NCBI GenBank assembly: GCA_945878135.1
Contig: CAMDUL010000021.1
Location: forward strand, 1-47,347
Length of the DNA: 47,347 bases
Direction of reading: 5' to 3'
Origin: Chthoniobacter flavus
GTDB lineage: Bacteria > Verrucomicrobiota > Verrucomicrobiia > Chthoniobacterales > JACTMZ01
Positions 1 through 8,400 of this stretch are shown in pieces. Under the pieces are notes generated by a model, which did no database searches, was not told where the DNA came from, and saw only the letters and a list, made by a program, of their open reading frames with translations. Positions within the stretch are counted from its first letter, which is position 1. The number at the start of each line of letters is the position of its first letter. The position numbers and the translations under genes were made by a program.

Positions 1-213
1 CCCCATGATCTCGAGCATCAGACGCACATCCAGACGCATGGCCGCGTGGACGCAGAGCATGGCGCCGACGATGACTTCGCGTTTGCGAAAGGGTTGAGTC
101 GATCCGCCCCCGAGAAGCCCGAGGATCGAAGTGGTTGCGGTCCAGACCGCCCAAAAAACAGCAACAAAAAGTCGCTTGCCAAGGCTTGGGACACGATCTA
201 GGATAGCCCTAGA
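1..213. other. Left-edge region without a secure gene
   Basis: No gene can be fixed here. On the minus strand the frame ending at base 1 stays open through about base 240 and would read as a hydrophobic stretch followed by a basic loop, which could be the N-terminal part of a membrane protein leaving the window. The only in-frame ATG on that strand is at 60-58, and no ATG, GTG or TTG lies further upstream, so I do not call it. The segment also holds the upstream region of the prepilin-like gene at 214; no convincing Shine-Dalgarno sequence precedes that start. Confidence 0.3.
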
Positions 214-924
214 ATGTACCCCACCCGAACCCCCCGCCGATCTGGTTTTACTCTTATCGAATTACTGGTTGTCATCGCCATCATTGCTGTCCTCGCCGCG
301 ATCTCGACCCCGGTCATCCAGGGAGCCATGGGGGGGTCCAAGGCGGCTGCCTGCCTGCTGAACCTTCGCCAGATTGGCTCGGCCACCATGGCTTATGCCG
401 CGGACAACAACACGCAGCTCCCGCCCTCGGGCACGGGCGGCAGTCCCCAGTGGGCCCTGGCCATCGCCCCCTACATCGGTGGCGATCCCAAGAACAAAAA
501 GAGCATCTTTGTCTGCCCGGACTGCGCCGTGCCGGTGCAAGCGGCCAAGGGCAACGAAGTCGCGGTCACTTACGCCATGCACGGGGGACTGATGCCGAAA
601 GGCGGGACGCCGGTGCGCCTGCACTCGATCCCCCGTCCGCAGGACATCATTCTGGCGGCCGACATGTGCCAGAACCCCGGCAACCGGGGATGGTCTCCTT
701 ACTCGATCGAGAATCCGCCCGTGTTCAAGGGAGGCGGACGCACCGGCAACGACGGAGTGGACTTGGCCACGCCGATCAGCACGTCGACCGATGCGGATAC
801 GGGCAACAACGCGTGGATCCGTTACCGGCACAACGGGCGGGCCAATGTGGTCATGGTCGACGGCCACGCCGAGGCCCTGGAGAAGGGCGAGATCCTCAAC
901 AAGAACGTGGTCTATAACCGATGA
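214..924 (+). CDS. Prepilin-type N-terminal cleavage/methylation protein with H-X9-DG motif
   Basis: This is a type II secretion/type IV pilus-like pseudopilin of 236 residues. The N-terminus has a short basic leader, then a class III signal with Gly11/Phe12 as the expected prepilin peptidase site and Glu16 at +5, followed by a hydrophobic helix rich in Val, Ile and Ala that would anchor the protein and pack into a pilus-like fibre. The C-terminus holds His206, nine residues, then Asp216-Gly217, the H-X9-DG signature known from large pseudopilin-like families in Verrucomicrobiota, Planctomycetota and Lentisphaerota. The middle carries two Cys of a CPDC type. The role of this subfamily is mostly unknown; such proteins occur in many copies per genome. 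Its stop codon overlaps the start of the next gene by four bases, so the two are probably translated together. The start at 214 gives the usual short leader. Confidence 0.9.
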   Translation: MYPTRTPRRSGFTLIELLVVIAIIAVLAAISTPVIQGAMGGSKAAACLLNLRQIGSATMAYAADNNTQLPPSGTGGSPQWALAIAPYIGGDPKNKKSIFVCPDCAVPVQAAKGNEVAVTYAMHGGLMPKGGTPVRLHSIPRPQDIILAADMCQNPGNRGWSPYSIENPPVFKGGGRTGNDGVDLATPISTSTDADTGNNAWIRYRHNGRANVVMVDGHAEALEKGEILNKNVVYNR

Positions 925-1349
925 ACATTGCCTGGCACACCCCGTCTCCCGCGCGGCATCCGGACCTGGAAATTGTCGAGACCGGGAAGCCGGACGGTCC
1001 CGGCGGTTTGCCGGACCCGGAGGATTTGCCGCGCCACATCCTGCATATCGCCGCCCTGCGCGGTCTGGGCTATCCGCTGCGTACCATCGGCCGCAATTAC
1101 GGGGTCACCCCCCAAGCCATTTCTGTCCTTCTCGCCCGGCACAAAGCCTCGCTGCGCGCCGCCCGGCACCGCGCCGGGTTGCAAGGTCTGTCGCCGCGCG
1201 CGGTCAATGTCCTCGGACGACTGCGCATCAACGACCGCGCGGAGGTCCGTGGCGTGACCGACTGGGAAGAGCGCCTGCGCGGTTTGCGCAATTGCGGCCA
1301 GAAAACCATCGCGGAAATCCGCGACTGGGCGTCGGACGGCGCGGCCTGA
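921..1349 (+). CDS. Small DNA-binding protein: HTH plus RNA polymerase alpha-CTD-like domain
   Basis: This 142-residue protein joins two DNA-binding elements. Residues about 39-79 form a sigma/resolvase-like helix-turn-helix (LRTIGRNYGVTPQAISVLL). Residues about 87-137 resemble the C-terminal domain of the RNA polymerase alpha subunit. Against the E. coli alpha-CTD, Arg93 matches R265, Asn96 N268, Asn124 N294, Gly126 G296, Lys128 K298 and Glu132 E302; Thr129 replaces S299. These are the residues that contact the UP-element minor groove, so DNA binding is a reasonable inference, while binding to polymerase partners is not shown. There is no alpha N-terminal assembly domain, so it cannot be RpoA itself. 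The start overlaps the prepilin stop as ATGA. It may regulate the pilin gene or act elsewhere; I do not know a named family for the combination. Confidence 0.7.
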   Translation: MNIAWHTPSPARHPDLEIVETGKPDGPGGLPDPEDLPRHILHIAALRGLGYPLRTIGRNYGVTPQAISVLLARHKASLRAARHRAGLQGLSPRAVNVLGRLRINDRAEVRGVTDWEERLRGLRNCGQKTIAEIRDWASDGAA

Positions 1350-1378
1350 CCGGGAACCCGGCGGGAAGCAGCGCTGCC

Positions 1379-1424
1379 CAGGGCGTTTTCGTTCGGTCTG
1401 TCGACCTTCTTCCGGAACGCCCTG
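1379..1424. terminator. Long-loop inverted repeat after the HTH/alpha-CTD gene
   Basis: A perfect 9-base inverted repeat, CAGGGCGTT at 1379-1387 and AACGCCCTG at 1416-1424, encloses 28 bases. It lies 29 bases after the upstream stop, between convergent genes, and could terminate or stabilise transcripts. No T-run follows, so this is a structural observation only. Confidence 0.35.
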
Positions 1425-1439
1425 CCTGAATAGCGGCAC

Positions 1440-1459
1440 GGGCAAGCTTCGGCTTACCC
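1440..1459. terminator. UUCG-tetraloop hairpin
   Basis: GGGcAAGC at 1440-1447 and GCTTaCCC at 1452-1459 pair with one internal mismatch around a TTCG loop closed by C-G, the very stable cUUCGg tetraloop. It lies in the gap between two convergent genes and may help end transcription from the left. There is no T-run. Confidence 0.4.
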
Positions 1460-1502
1460 CACCGGGGTCATGATGCCACCAAGTGGAACGAGAAACGCCG
1501 TG

Positions 1503-1536
1503 CCCCGCCGACCAGCGGCGGGGACGCTGCTCCTGC
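1503..1536. repeat. GC-rich palindrome and dispersed-repeat copy downstream of the di-haem gene
   Basis: CCCCGCCG at 1503-1510 and CGGCGGGG at 1516-1523 form a perfect 8-base stem with a 5-base loop, 40 bases beyond the stop of the minus-strand cytochrome gene. The right arm continues into a 21-base stretch (1516-1536) that matches 27663-27683 at 18 of 21 positions. This looks like a dispersed repetitive extragenic element that may also act as a terminator. Confidence 0.5.
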
Positions 1537-1564
1537 GCGACAACACCTTGGCCTCGCGGCTGAC

Positions 1565-4483
1565 TCAGAGCGACTGGATGAACTTGACGAGCGCCGAGCG
1601 GTCGGAGGCCCCCATGTTGCGGAAGCTCTCTTTGGCGTCCTCGGCTTCGCCGCCGTGCCAGAGGATGGCTTCCTCGATGGTGCGCGCGCGGCCATCGTGG
1701 AGGTAACTCCCCTCGCCCGCAGCGGCTGCGACCAACCCGATGCCGACAAGGGGGGCGGTGAGCCACTCCGCGGCTGTCACGCCTTCACTATCCATGTTGT
1801 CGGCCAAACCGGGACCCATGTCATGAAGCAAGCCGTCGCTGTAAGGCCGGAAGACTTGGTTGCGCAGGGGCGCGAGCGGATGATTCCGGCCCGTGGTCAT
1901 TTCCGGGGTATGGCAGGCATTGCAGCTGAGCTGCGCGAAGAGCTGCCGGCCGCGAATGACCTGAGCGTCCGCTGTCTTGCGGGCGGGTGGCGGGCCCAAA
2001 AGCTGGACGTATTTGGTCAGTTGACCCAGTTCCGTCGCGGAAAGCTCCGTGGGCGAAGCAGTGGTATTCCCATCGAGCACCGGCATCAGATCTGTTGTCA
2101 CTCCCATATCACGATTGAAGGCATAGGCAATCTGGTGTTGCACCGACGGCTGGGTGCCTTTGCGTCCGAACCTGCCCAGGTATTTCTTCGAAGGGTCATT
2201 GGGGTCTTCAACGATCGGCACCCGGCCCGAAATCCCGTCCCCATCCAGATCATTCGGATCGGCCAGCGCCAGGATACTTTCCTCCGGGATCGCTTCCCTC
2301 AGACCGAGAGCCACCAACTTTTGAGCGGCTCGCACGGAGAAAAACTCCGGCGCATCCTCTCCGACAAACTCGTAGAGGGGCTTGCGCAAGGTATACGGGC
2401 TGCCGTCACCGTAAGCACCGGTGATGGTCTCGTATCCTTGGAGCAGCACCTGCCCCTCGGGGGCTCCGGAGGTGGCACGGGGCGAGAGCTGCTCTCCCCA
2501 CCTCGGATGCGGGGTTCCCTCGGCATCGCTTCCGATCATGACCACGTGATTGATCAGCGGTTGTCCGACTCCCGGAAGGACCGACACCCCGTTCTTGTCG
2601 TGGCAGCTGACACAGCTTGCCGTGTTGTATTTGGGCCCCAGTTTTCCCCGGTGGATGAGCATGGCCGGATTGCCCGGCTCCGAGTGTTCCCCCGTCCCCC
2701 AGTCGGTGTGATGGAGTCGGCGGCCCACGAGGAAGTCGTTGGCATTTTCCATGGAGAGGACCGAGGACATCTGCTTGAACTGTTCGGTCGGCCCATCGGA
2801 GTAATCCATATGCAGCGTGGTGGTTCCGCCCATCCAGGCTATGGCGGGAAGTTCCGCCGATGTATCGCCGGTGCCAGTCCCGGTTTCGAGCGTGGGCGCA
2901 TACCAGGGCACCAAGCCCAGGCCCACTTTGTAGAGGAAGGTTGTTCCGTAGTAATTCTTTTGCGTCCCGTTCCGGGGGTTGCCCAGAAAAAGACTGTGCT
3001 CGAATTCAATGACGTCACCGATTTGCAGATTCCGGTTGAGCAGGGCGTGGCGATTGACAATTGCCTCGTAGACATACTCTGTCTCGCCCGGAAATCGAAC
3101 CGACGGCGTGGTGGAAATCAGCTTGACCGAAGTTTGTCCGGCGAAGTCCGACATATTGAGGGCATAGACATTTTTCTGCAGATGGAAAAACCGCATCTCG
3201 GCGGCGGACAACCGGTCAAGGGTGGTCAGTTGGAAAGTGATCTGGTTCCCCCCCTTGGCTACTTCATCGATGATTTTCAGTCCGGAAAACCTCTGCTCGA
3301 AATAAAAGTCTTTGTACTTTTCGTAGAGGGCGAATTCAAACTCGCGGGCATGGCGGACCCGGGCCCTCTGGGCATTGTAGGTGATCAAAGCGTCTTTCGT
3401 GTTCACCTGCAGATCAGCATCCCCGATGGTATTCACATCGTAGAGGGCTGTGATCTCTCCCAAGGAAGGGGGCGGGGCAACGTCATCGCTGTAGGCCAGA
3501 CGGAAGAAAAGAGAAGAGCCGCTCGCGGGAATCACGGCGGACTTTGTTCCTCCGTCTCCCAAAACACTGCTCATGGAGGTCCAATTCGGGGCGTTCAGGA
3601 CGGTGGTGTATTCCGGGGTGTAAGTTTCCCCGTCTTCGGTCACCCAACTGAAGGCGGCCACCTTGTTTTCTTCGAAGGGGATGGCGATGGTTTCGTCCTC
3701 GGTCGGACCCGACGATGCGGCGGTGGTGAGCGAAATATCGTCGATAGCCACCGAGAGGGAGGCGCCGGCAAACGCCCCGTTGGCAAAGTAAAAAAGCACT
3801 TTGGCCGCGGCGGCAGTGCTCGGGGCGGTGAGCGAGGTGTTTTCCGCCAGGGCCCAAGTCCCGTCGCCTCCCGAGAAATTCCGCCATCCCGTGCCGGAAA
3901 CGACAGCCCCATTGCTGCCGAGCCACTGCACCTGATACTGCTGCACGCTGGCGAAGTGCTTGGCGAATTGCTTGGCCCGAAAGCGGAATTGGTAGATGGA
4001 GCCCGGTGAAAGTGCGGGAGCCCCGGCAACCTGCGTGGAGGAGGCCACCTCGGTTCCAGCTGCCGAGCCGAGCGTGATTTTGAGGCTGAAATCCCCGACA
4101 AAGCTATCTCCCGAGACCCGCGAAACCACCCCCGAGTTGAAAGTCCATCCCCCCGTTTCCTCGAAACTGCCATTGCGGACCGCGTCGTCGAAGGGCTGCT
4201 CCCCCGGGGTGGTTTGCAAAACCTGATAAAGGCGCCCATCGGCTGCCTGGTCGAGAACAGCAAGGGTGTCGCCATTGCCATCCATGGCGGGGGCCAAGTC
4301 AGTCCAGGTTTCGGAGTCCCCCGACCATTGCGGGCGGTAGGTCTTGCCCTCGACGGAGGACCACTTGACTTCGGTGCCCATTTCCATGGTCACCACAGGG
4401 CGACCGATCGCCGCGTCAACTGCGAGGAAAAGACATGCCAGGCTGGTAGCCGAGGCAGACAGCAAAATTTTTGTTTTTTTCAC
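1565..4483 (-). CDS. Secreted di-haem oxidoreductase (DUF1111/DHOR family) with N-terminal beta modules
   Basis: A 972-residue exported c-type cytochrome. It starts at GTG 4483 with a Lys-rich n-region and hydrophobic core, a clear signal peptide. Residues about 38-90 and 274-331 are two copies of a short beta module with a G-x-x-Y...W core. Residues about 98-254 look like a jelly-roll carbohydrate-binding module (NGSFE start, VAIDDISL end). The catalytic part, about 345-972, has two haem-binding sites, CVSCH at 624-628 and CNACH at 854-858, a DxDxDG calcium-type loop near 755 and the SYLHDGRARTIEEAILWHGG signature typical of DUF1111. Family members are annotated as putative peroxidases or thiol oxidoreductases; the substrate is unknown. 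The usual family length is about 450-550, so the N-terminal extension is large. Two hand-counted sequence lines (3001-3060, 3301-3360) are 52% and 48% GC, lower than neighbouring genes. Haem attachment would use the CcsA/ResB system encoded at 35243-38427. Confidence 0.85.
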   Translation of the reverse strand: MKKTKILLSASATSLACLFLAVDAAIGRPVVTMEMGTEVKWSSVEGKTYRPQWSGDSETWTDLAPAMDGNGDTLAVLDQAADGRLYQVLQTTPGEQPFDDAVRNGSFEETGGWTFNSGVVSRVSGDSFVGDFSLKITLGSAAGTEVASSTQVAGAPALSPGSIYQFRFRAKQFAKHFASVQQYQVQWLGSNGAVVSGTGWRNFSGGDGTWALAENTSLTAPSTAAAAKVLFYFANGAFAGASLSVAIDDISLTTAASSGPTEDETIAIPFEENKVAAFSWVTEDGETYTPEYTTVLNAPNWTSMSSVLGDGGTKSAVIPASGSSLFFRLAYSDDVAPPPSLGEITALYDVNTIGDADLQVNTKDALITYNAQRARVRHAREFEFALYEKYKDFYFEQRFSGLKIIDEVAKGGNQITFQLTTLDRLSAAEMRFFHLQKNVYALNMSDFAGQTSVKLISTTPSVRFPGETEYVYEAIVNRHALLNRNLQIGDVIEFEHSLFLGNPRNGTQKNYYGTTFLYKVGLGLVPWYAPTLETGTGTGDTSAELPAIAWMGGTTTLHMDYSDGPTEQFKQMSSVLSMENANDFLVGRRLHHTDWGTGEHSEPGNPAMLIHRGKLGPKYNTASCVSCHDKNGVSVLPGVGQPLINHVVMIGSDAEGTPHPRWGEQLSPRATSGAPEGQVLLQGYETITGAYGDGSPYTLRKPLYEFVGEDAPEFFSVRAAQKLVALGLREAIPEESILALADPNDLDGDGISGRVPIVEDPNDPSKKYLGRFGRKGTQPSVQHQIAYAFNRDMGVTTDLMPVLDGNTTASPTELSATELGQLTKYVQLLGPPPARKTADAQVIRGRQLFAQLSCNACHTPEMTTGRNHPLAPLRNQVFRPYSDGLLHDMGPGLADNMDSEGVTAAEWLTAPLVGIGLVAAAAGEGSYLHDGRARTIEEAILWHGGEAEDAKESFRNMGASDRSALVKFIQSL

Positions 4484-4501
4484 GGGGGGTAGAATAGGTT
4501 G

Positions 4502-4537
4502 ATACTATGTCGCTCGAAAGAGGCGTGTCAAGTGACA
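4502..4537 (-). promoter_or_regulatory. Promoter of the di-haem cytochrome gene with a palindrome over the -35 box
   Basis: On the minus strand, TTGACA (4531-4526), an 18-base spacer and TAGTAT (4507-4502) form a good sigma-70-type promoter, placing the transcript start about 12 bases before the GTG at 4483. The palindrome TGTCAAGTGACA (4526-4537) overlaps the -35 box and could be an operator. No Shine-Dalgarno sequence is visible in the short leader. Confidence 0.55.
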
Positions 4538-4638
4538 ATACTCCAAGAAAGGCAAGGCGCACGGCCCGCATGACCGGCGGGTGAGAAATTGGCACCTTGG
4601 AAAGCCCGCGCCCGCTGTTTAGAAAGACCCCTTTCACC

Positions 4639-5448
4639 ATGGCCAACCGCATCGACCTGAAATTTTCCGAGCTGCGACACCGCGGCGAAGCCGGCTTCAT
4701 GGCCTACATCACGGCGGGGGATCCGACCCTCGACGCCACCGCGGCTCTGGTGCCGGCCCTGGCGGAAGCCGGCGTGGACTTTGTCGAGTTGGGCGTGCCG
4801 TTTTCCGACCCGCTGGCCGACGGCGTGGTCAACCAACTGGGCGCGCAGCGGGCCCTCGAGGCCGGCGCCACCCTCGACAAGGTGCTCGGCACCATCCGGC
4901 GCATCCGGGAAAGGACCGATGTCCCGCTCATCCTCTACACCTACCTGAATCCGCTCTACATCCACGGCTTCGACCGGTTCCACGCGGAGGCGGCGGAGGC
5001 GGGGGCGGACGGAATCCTCATCCTCGACCTGCCGCCGGACGAATTGGACGCGAACCGCGAACTGTCCGGCCGCCATGACTTGAAAGCCATCCGCTTGATC
5101 GCCCCGACTACGCCTCCCGCGCGGATGGAACGCATCGCCAAAACGGCCGAAGGATTCATTTACTACGTTTCGCGCGAAGGCGTCACCGGCGAACAGCAAG
5201 AGGTGTCCGGTTCGATCGAGGCACAGCTTTTCGAAATCAAAAAACACACCGACCTGCCGGTGGCGGTCGGATTCGGCATCTCCACCCCGGAACAGGCGGC
5301 CCAAGTCGCGCACCGCGCCGACGCGGTCGTGGTCGGCAGTGCCATCGTGCGCCGTATGGGGGAACACGGACAAGATCCGGACTTCGTGCGCAAAATCGCG
5401 GACTTCGTCCGGCCGATGGCCGAAGCCACGCACGCGGCGAAGCGGTAA
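4639..5448 (+). CDS. trpA: Tryptophan synthase alpha subunit
   Basis: TrpA cleaves indole-3-glycerol phosphate to indole and glyceraldehyde 3-phosphate and passes indole to TrpB through the alpha2-beta2 tunnel. At 269 residues it is of normal length. The family signature VPFSDPLADG is present; Glu50 and Asp61 correspond to the catalytic E49 and D60 of the E. coli enzyme. The phosphate-binding loop region GFGISTP is also intact near residue 214. The open frame extends upstream to 4597, but ATG 4639 gives the family N-terminus (MANRIDLKF) and has AGAAAG upstream, so it is preferred. trpB is not adjacent, so this copy lies outside a compact trp operon in this window. It converges on smc with 34 bases between stops. 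Confidence 0.95.
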   Translation: MANRIDLKFSELRHRGEAGFMAYITAGDPTLDATAALVPALAEAGVDFVELGVPFSDPLADGVVNQLGAQRALEAGATLDKVLGTIRRIRERTDVPLILYTYLNPLYIHGFDRFHAEAAEAGADGILILDLPPDELDANRELSGRHDLKAIRLIAPTTPPARMERIAKTAEGFIYYVSREGVTGEQQEVSGSIEAQLFEIKKHTDLPVAVGFGISTPEQAAQVAHRADAVVVGSAIVRRMGEHGQDPDFVRKIADFVRPMAEATHAAKR

Positions 5449-5469
5449 GCGCGCCCGCCCACCGCTGTT

Positions 5470-5482
5470 CCCGGGAACCGGG
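5470..5482. terminator. Short hairpin between trpA and smc
   Basis: CCCGG, GAA, CCGGG form a 5-base stem in the 34-base gap between the convergent trpA and smc genes; the last bases abut the smc stop. It may serve both strands, but it is small and lacks a T-run. Confidence 0.25.
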
Positions 5483-8400
5483 TCAGCCTGCGGCCGGCGC
5501 GAGTTCCTCGGCGCTTTCGTTCCGCGGCGGGGCTTTCGCTTTGGAGAACTGCCCGGCCGAATCGGTGAATTTCACCCCGACCAGTTTGCTCACGCCCTGC
5601 TCTTCCATGGTCACACCGTAGAGCACGTCGGCGCGGGAGATGGTGCGCTTGTTGTGCGTGATGACGAGGAACTGGCTCTGCTGCACGAAGCGGTCGAGCA
5701 TGGCGAGGAAGCGGTTGATGTTCGACTCGTCGAGCGGCGCGTCCATTTCGTCGAGGATGCAGAACGGGCTCGGCTTCACCATGTAGATGGCGAAGAGCAG
5801 GGCCACCGCGGTCATGGTGCGTTCGCCACCGGACAGCAGCGACACGCTCTGCAGTTGCTTGCCGGGCGGCTTGGCTGTGATCTCGATACCGCTTTCCAGC
5901 GGGTCCTCCTCGTTCATCAGCGCGAGGTCGGCTTTGCCGCCGCCGAACAGCTCTTTGAAGGTCTCGCGGAAATTGTCGCGGATCTTCCCGAAAGTCTCGG
6001 CGAACAGCGTGGTCGTGGTCGCGTTGATCTTCTTGATGACCTCGAGCAGTTCCTCCTTCGAGTTGGTCAGGTCGGCGAATTGCTCGTCGAGGAACTTCTG
6101 ACGGTCGAGCAGTTCGTCGAATTCCTGGATGGCGTCGATGTTGACCGGGCCCATCGAGTCGAGTTTGTCGCGCAACTCGTTGACGTAGGACTCGATCTCG
6201 TCCCAATCGAGATCCGCCTCGATTCCTTCGACCGTTGCTTCCCCGGCCTCCCCGGGGGACACGACCTCAGCCTCCTCCGCAACGACCTCCCCACCCTCCG
6301 CGGCCTCGCCTTCGGCTGATCTGGTCTTGCGCCTTTTTCGATGGTCCCGCACCGCGCAGTGCAAAGCGTAGCTGTCGAGCTGCACGTCGTCCAATTCGAG
6401 ATGATGGCGGCGCCGGATGTCATCGGCGAGATTCTCGGCCTTCAGCCGCAACTCGGCGGCGTGGACCTCCAGCTTGCCCTTCTGGTCCTGCATCTCGGCA
6501 TGCTCGCGGCGCATCTGGCGCAGTCCGTCGTCGGCCGTCTGCACCTCGGCCTGCAGGCCGCTGCGCTCTTTCTGCAGAGCGTCCAGACCGGACTGTTTGT
6601 CGTCGAGTTCGGTTTGCAGGGAGGCGGCTTCGCGGCCGAGTGCTTCGGTTTGTTCCTCGACGGACTTGATCCGTTCCTCCGCCCCCGATTTTTCCTGCTC
6701 GCGCTGGCGGACGGTCTCCTCGAGTTCCTCGATACGGCTCAGCATCGGAGCGCGCTGGGCCTGGAGGCTTTGCTCGAGTTGCCGGGCGGCGGCGAGCTGC
6801 ACGCGCAACTCATTGAACTGCTCGGCCGCGGCTTCCTGCTCGCCGGCCTCGCGCTGCGCCAGTTCCATCGCCTCGGCCGACTTGGCGTTGGCTTCCTCGA
6901 CCTGACCGCGGCACGCCGCGATGCGCTCCGACAATTCCCGCGTCTTCTGCCGGGCCGCCTCGAGATCCTGCGCGGCGCGTTCCTGCTCGCGCTTCAGCCC
7001 GCCCGAACGGCTCTCCGCGTCCTGCAATTCCTTCTCCAGCAACCCGTGGCCCGCCCGGAGGGCAGCCAGTTCGTTTTGCTTGGCCCGCACCGCGAGGCGG
7101 GCCGACTCGAGGGCTTCCTTTTGTCCGTCACGACCGGACACCACCCCGAGCCGGATCTGCTCGTGCTTGGCCAGCTCGGTCCGGAAGAGGGCCAGCTTTT
7201 GCCCGAGCGAAATGATTTCATCGCGCCGCTGCAGGGCGGAGGTCACGCCTTCGCCCGCGCGTCCGCCGGTGACGATCCCCGCGGCATCGATCAACTCGCC
7301 GTGCTGCGTGGCGAAGGCGACGGACGGATGCCGTCCGCGCAACTCGCTCGCATGGTCGAGGCTGGCGGCCAGGGCCACGCCGCGCAGCACCCCGCGGACG
7401 AGGCGCTGGAGGTCGTCGCCCTCGCAACGGACGCGATCCGCGGCCCATCCGAGGGAACCCTCCGGCGCAGGGCCCTGGTCGGGGAAGTGACCGCCGTTCG
7501 GCGCGACCACGCTGGCGCGGCCGAGTTTGTGTTCGTAAAGGGACTCGAGGATTTCCCGGGCCGACGTTTTGTCGGTTATGACAATCGTGTCGCCGCGCGA
7601 ACCGAGCGCGGCCTCGATGGCGGGGAGAAATCCCGGCTCAACCCGCAAGAGGCTGCCGAGCATGCCGCGCACCGCCGGCCGGAAGTGCTCCGGGCGGTCG
7701 AGGCCGCGCAACACGGCCTGCGCCCCGGGCGCGGCGCCCTCGCCTTCCAGGTTGAGCTGCTCGAGAACCTCGAGGCGCGATTGGATCTGGGCGAGATTGC
7801 GGTGGGCGTCCGCCATCTCCTGCTCGACGCGCTGGCGCTCGAGTTCGCCGCGTTCGACCTCGGCTTCGGCCCGGTCGAGGGCGGTCTCGGCGGCATGCAG
7901 CGCCTCGGTCCCGGCCGCGACTTGGGCCGCCGTTTCTTCGAGGCGCTGGCGGGCGGACGACCGGGATTCGAAAATCTGGCGTTCTTCATTCTCGAGCGAT
8001 TCGATCCGGGCCTGCGTGGCTTCGCGACGGGCTTCGAGGCCGGCCAACTCGCCCTGCAACCGCAGCGATTCGCTTTCCGCTTTGCTGATCTCGGCGCGGA
8101 GGGCTTCCATCGATTGCTTGGAAGACTCGCGGCGTCCGGCGCTCTCGCGGAGGCGCGCCTGCAACGCATCGAGCGCGGCGGACCGCCCGGTCAACTCGGC
8201 GGCGACTTTCGACACCTCTTCCTCGGTGCGACCCAGTTCGTCGCGCTGCACGCGCTGACGCTCGCGGGCGGCGGCCATCTCCTGCTCGCAACGTGCGATG
8301 GTCTGGCGCAGCTGCTCGCAGACCTCGCCATTGTGCGCGGCCCGGCTGCTGGCCTGCACCATGCGGTCGCGCAGGGATTGCATCGACTGGCGCGAGGAAT

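Noticed and set aside
1-198. Possible minus-strand membrane-protein start at the left edge
   Set aside because: The frame has hydrophobic character but no normal start codon before an ATG at 60, leaving too little sequence to support a gene.
1655-4009. Long plus-strand open frame opposite the di-haem gene
   Set aside because: The minus strand has a signal peptide, two CxxCH motifs, family signatures and a promoter; the plus frame has none.
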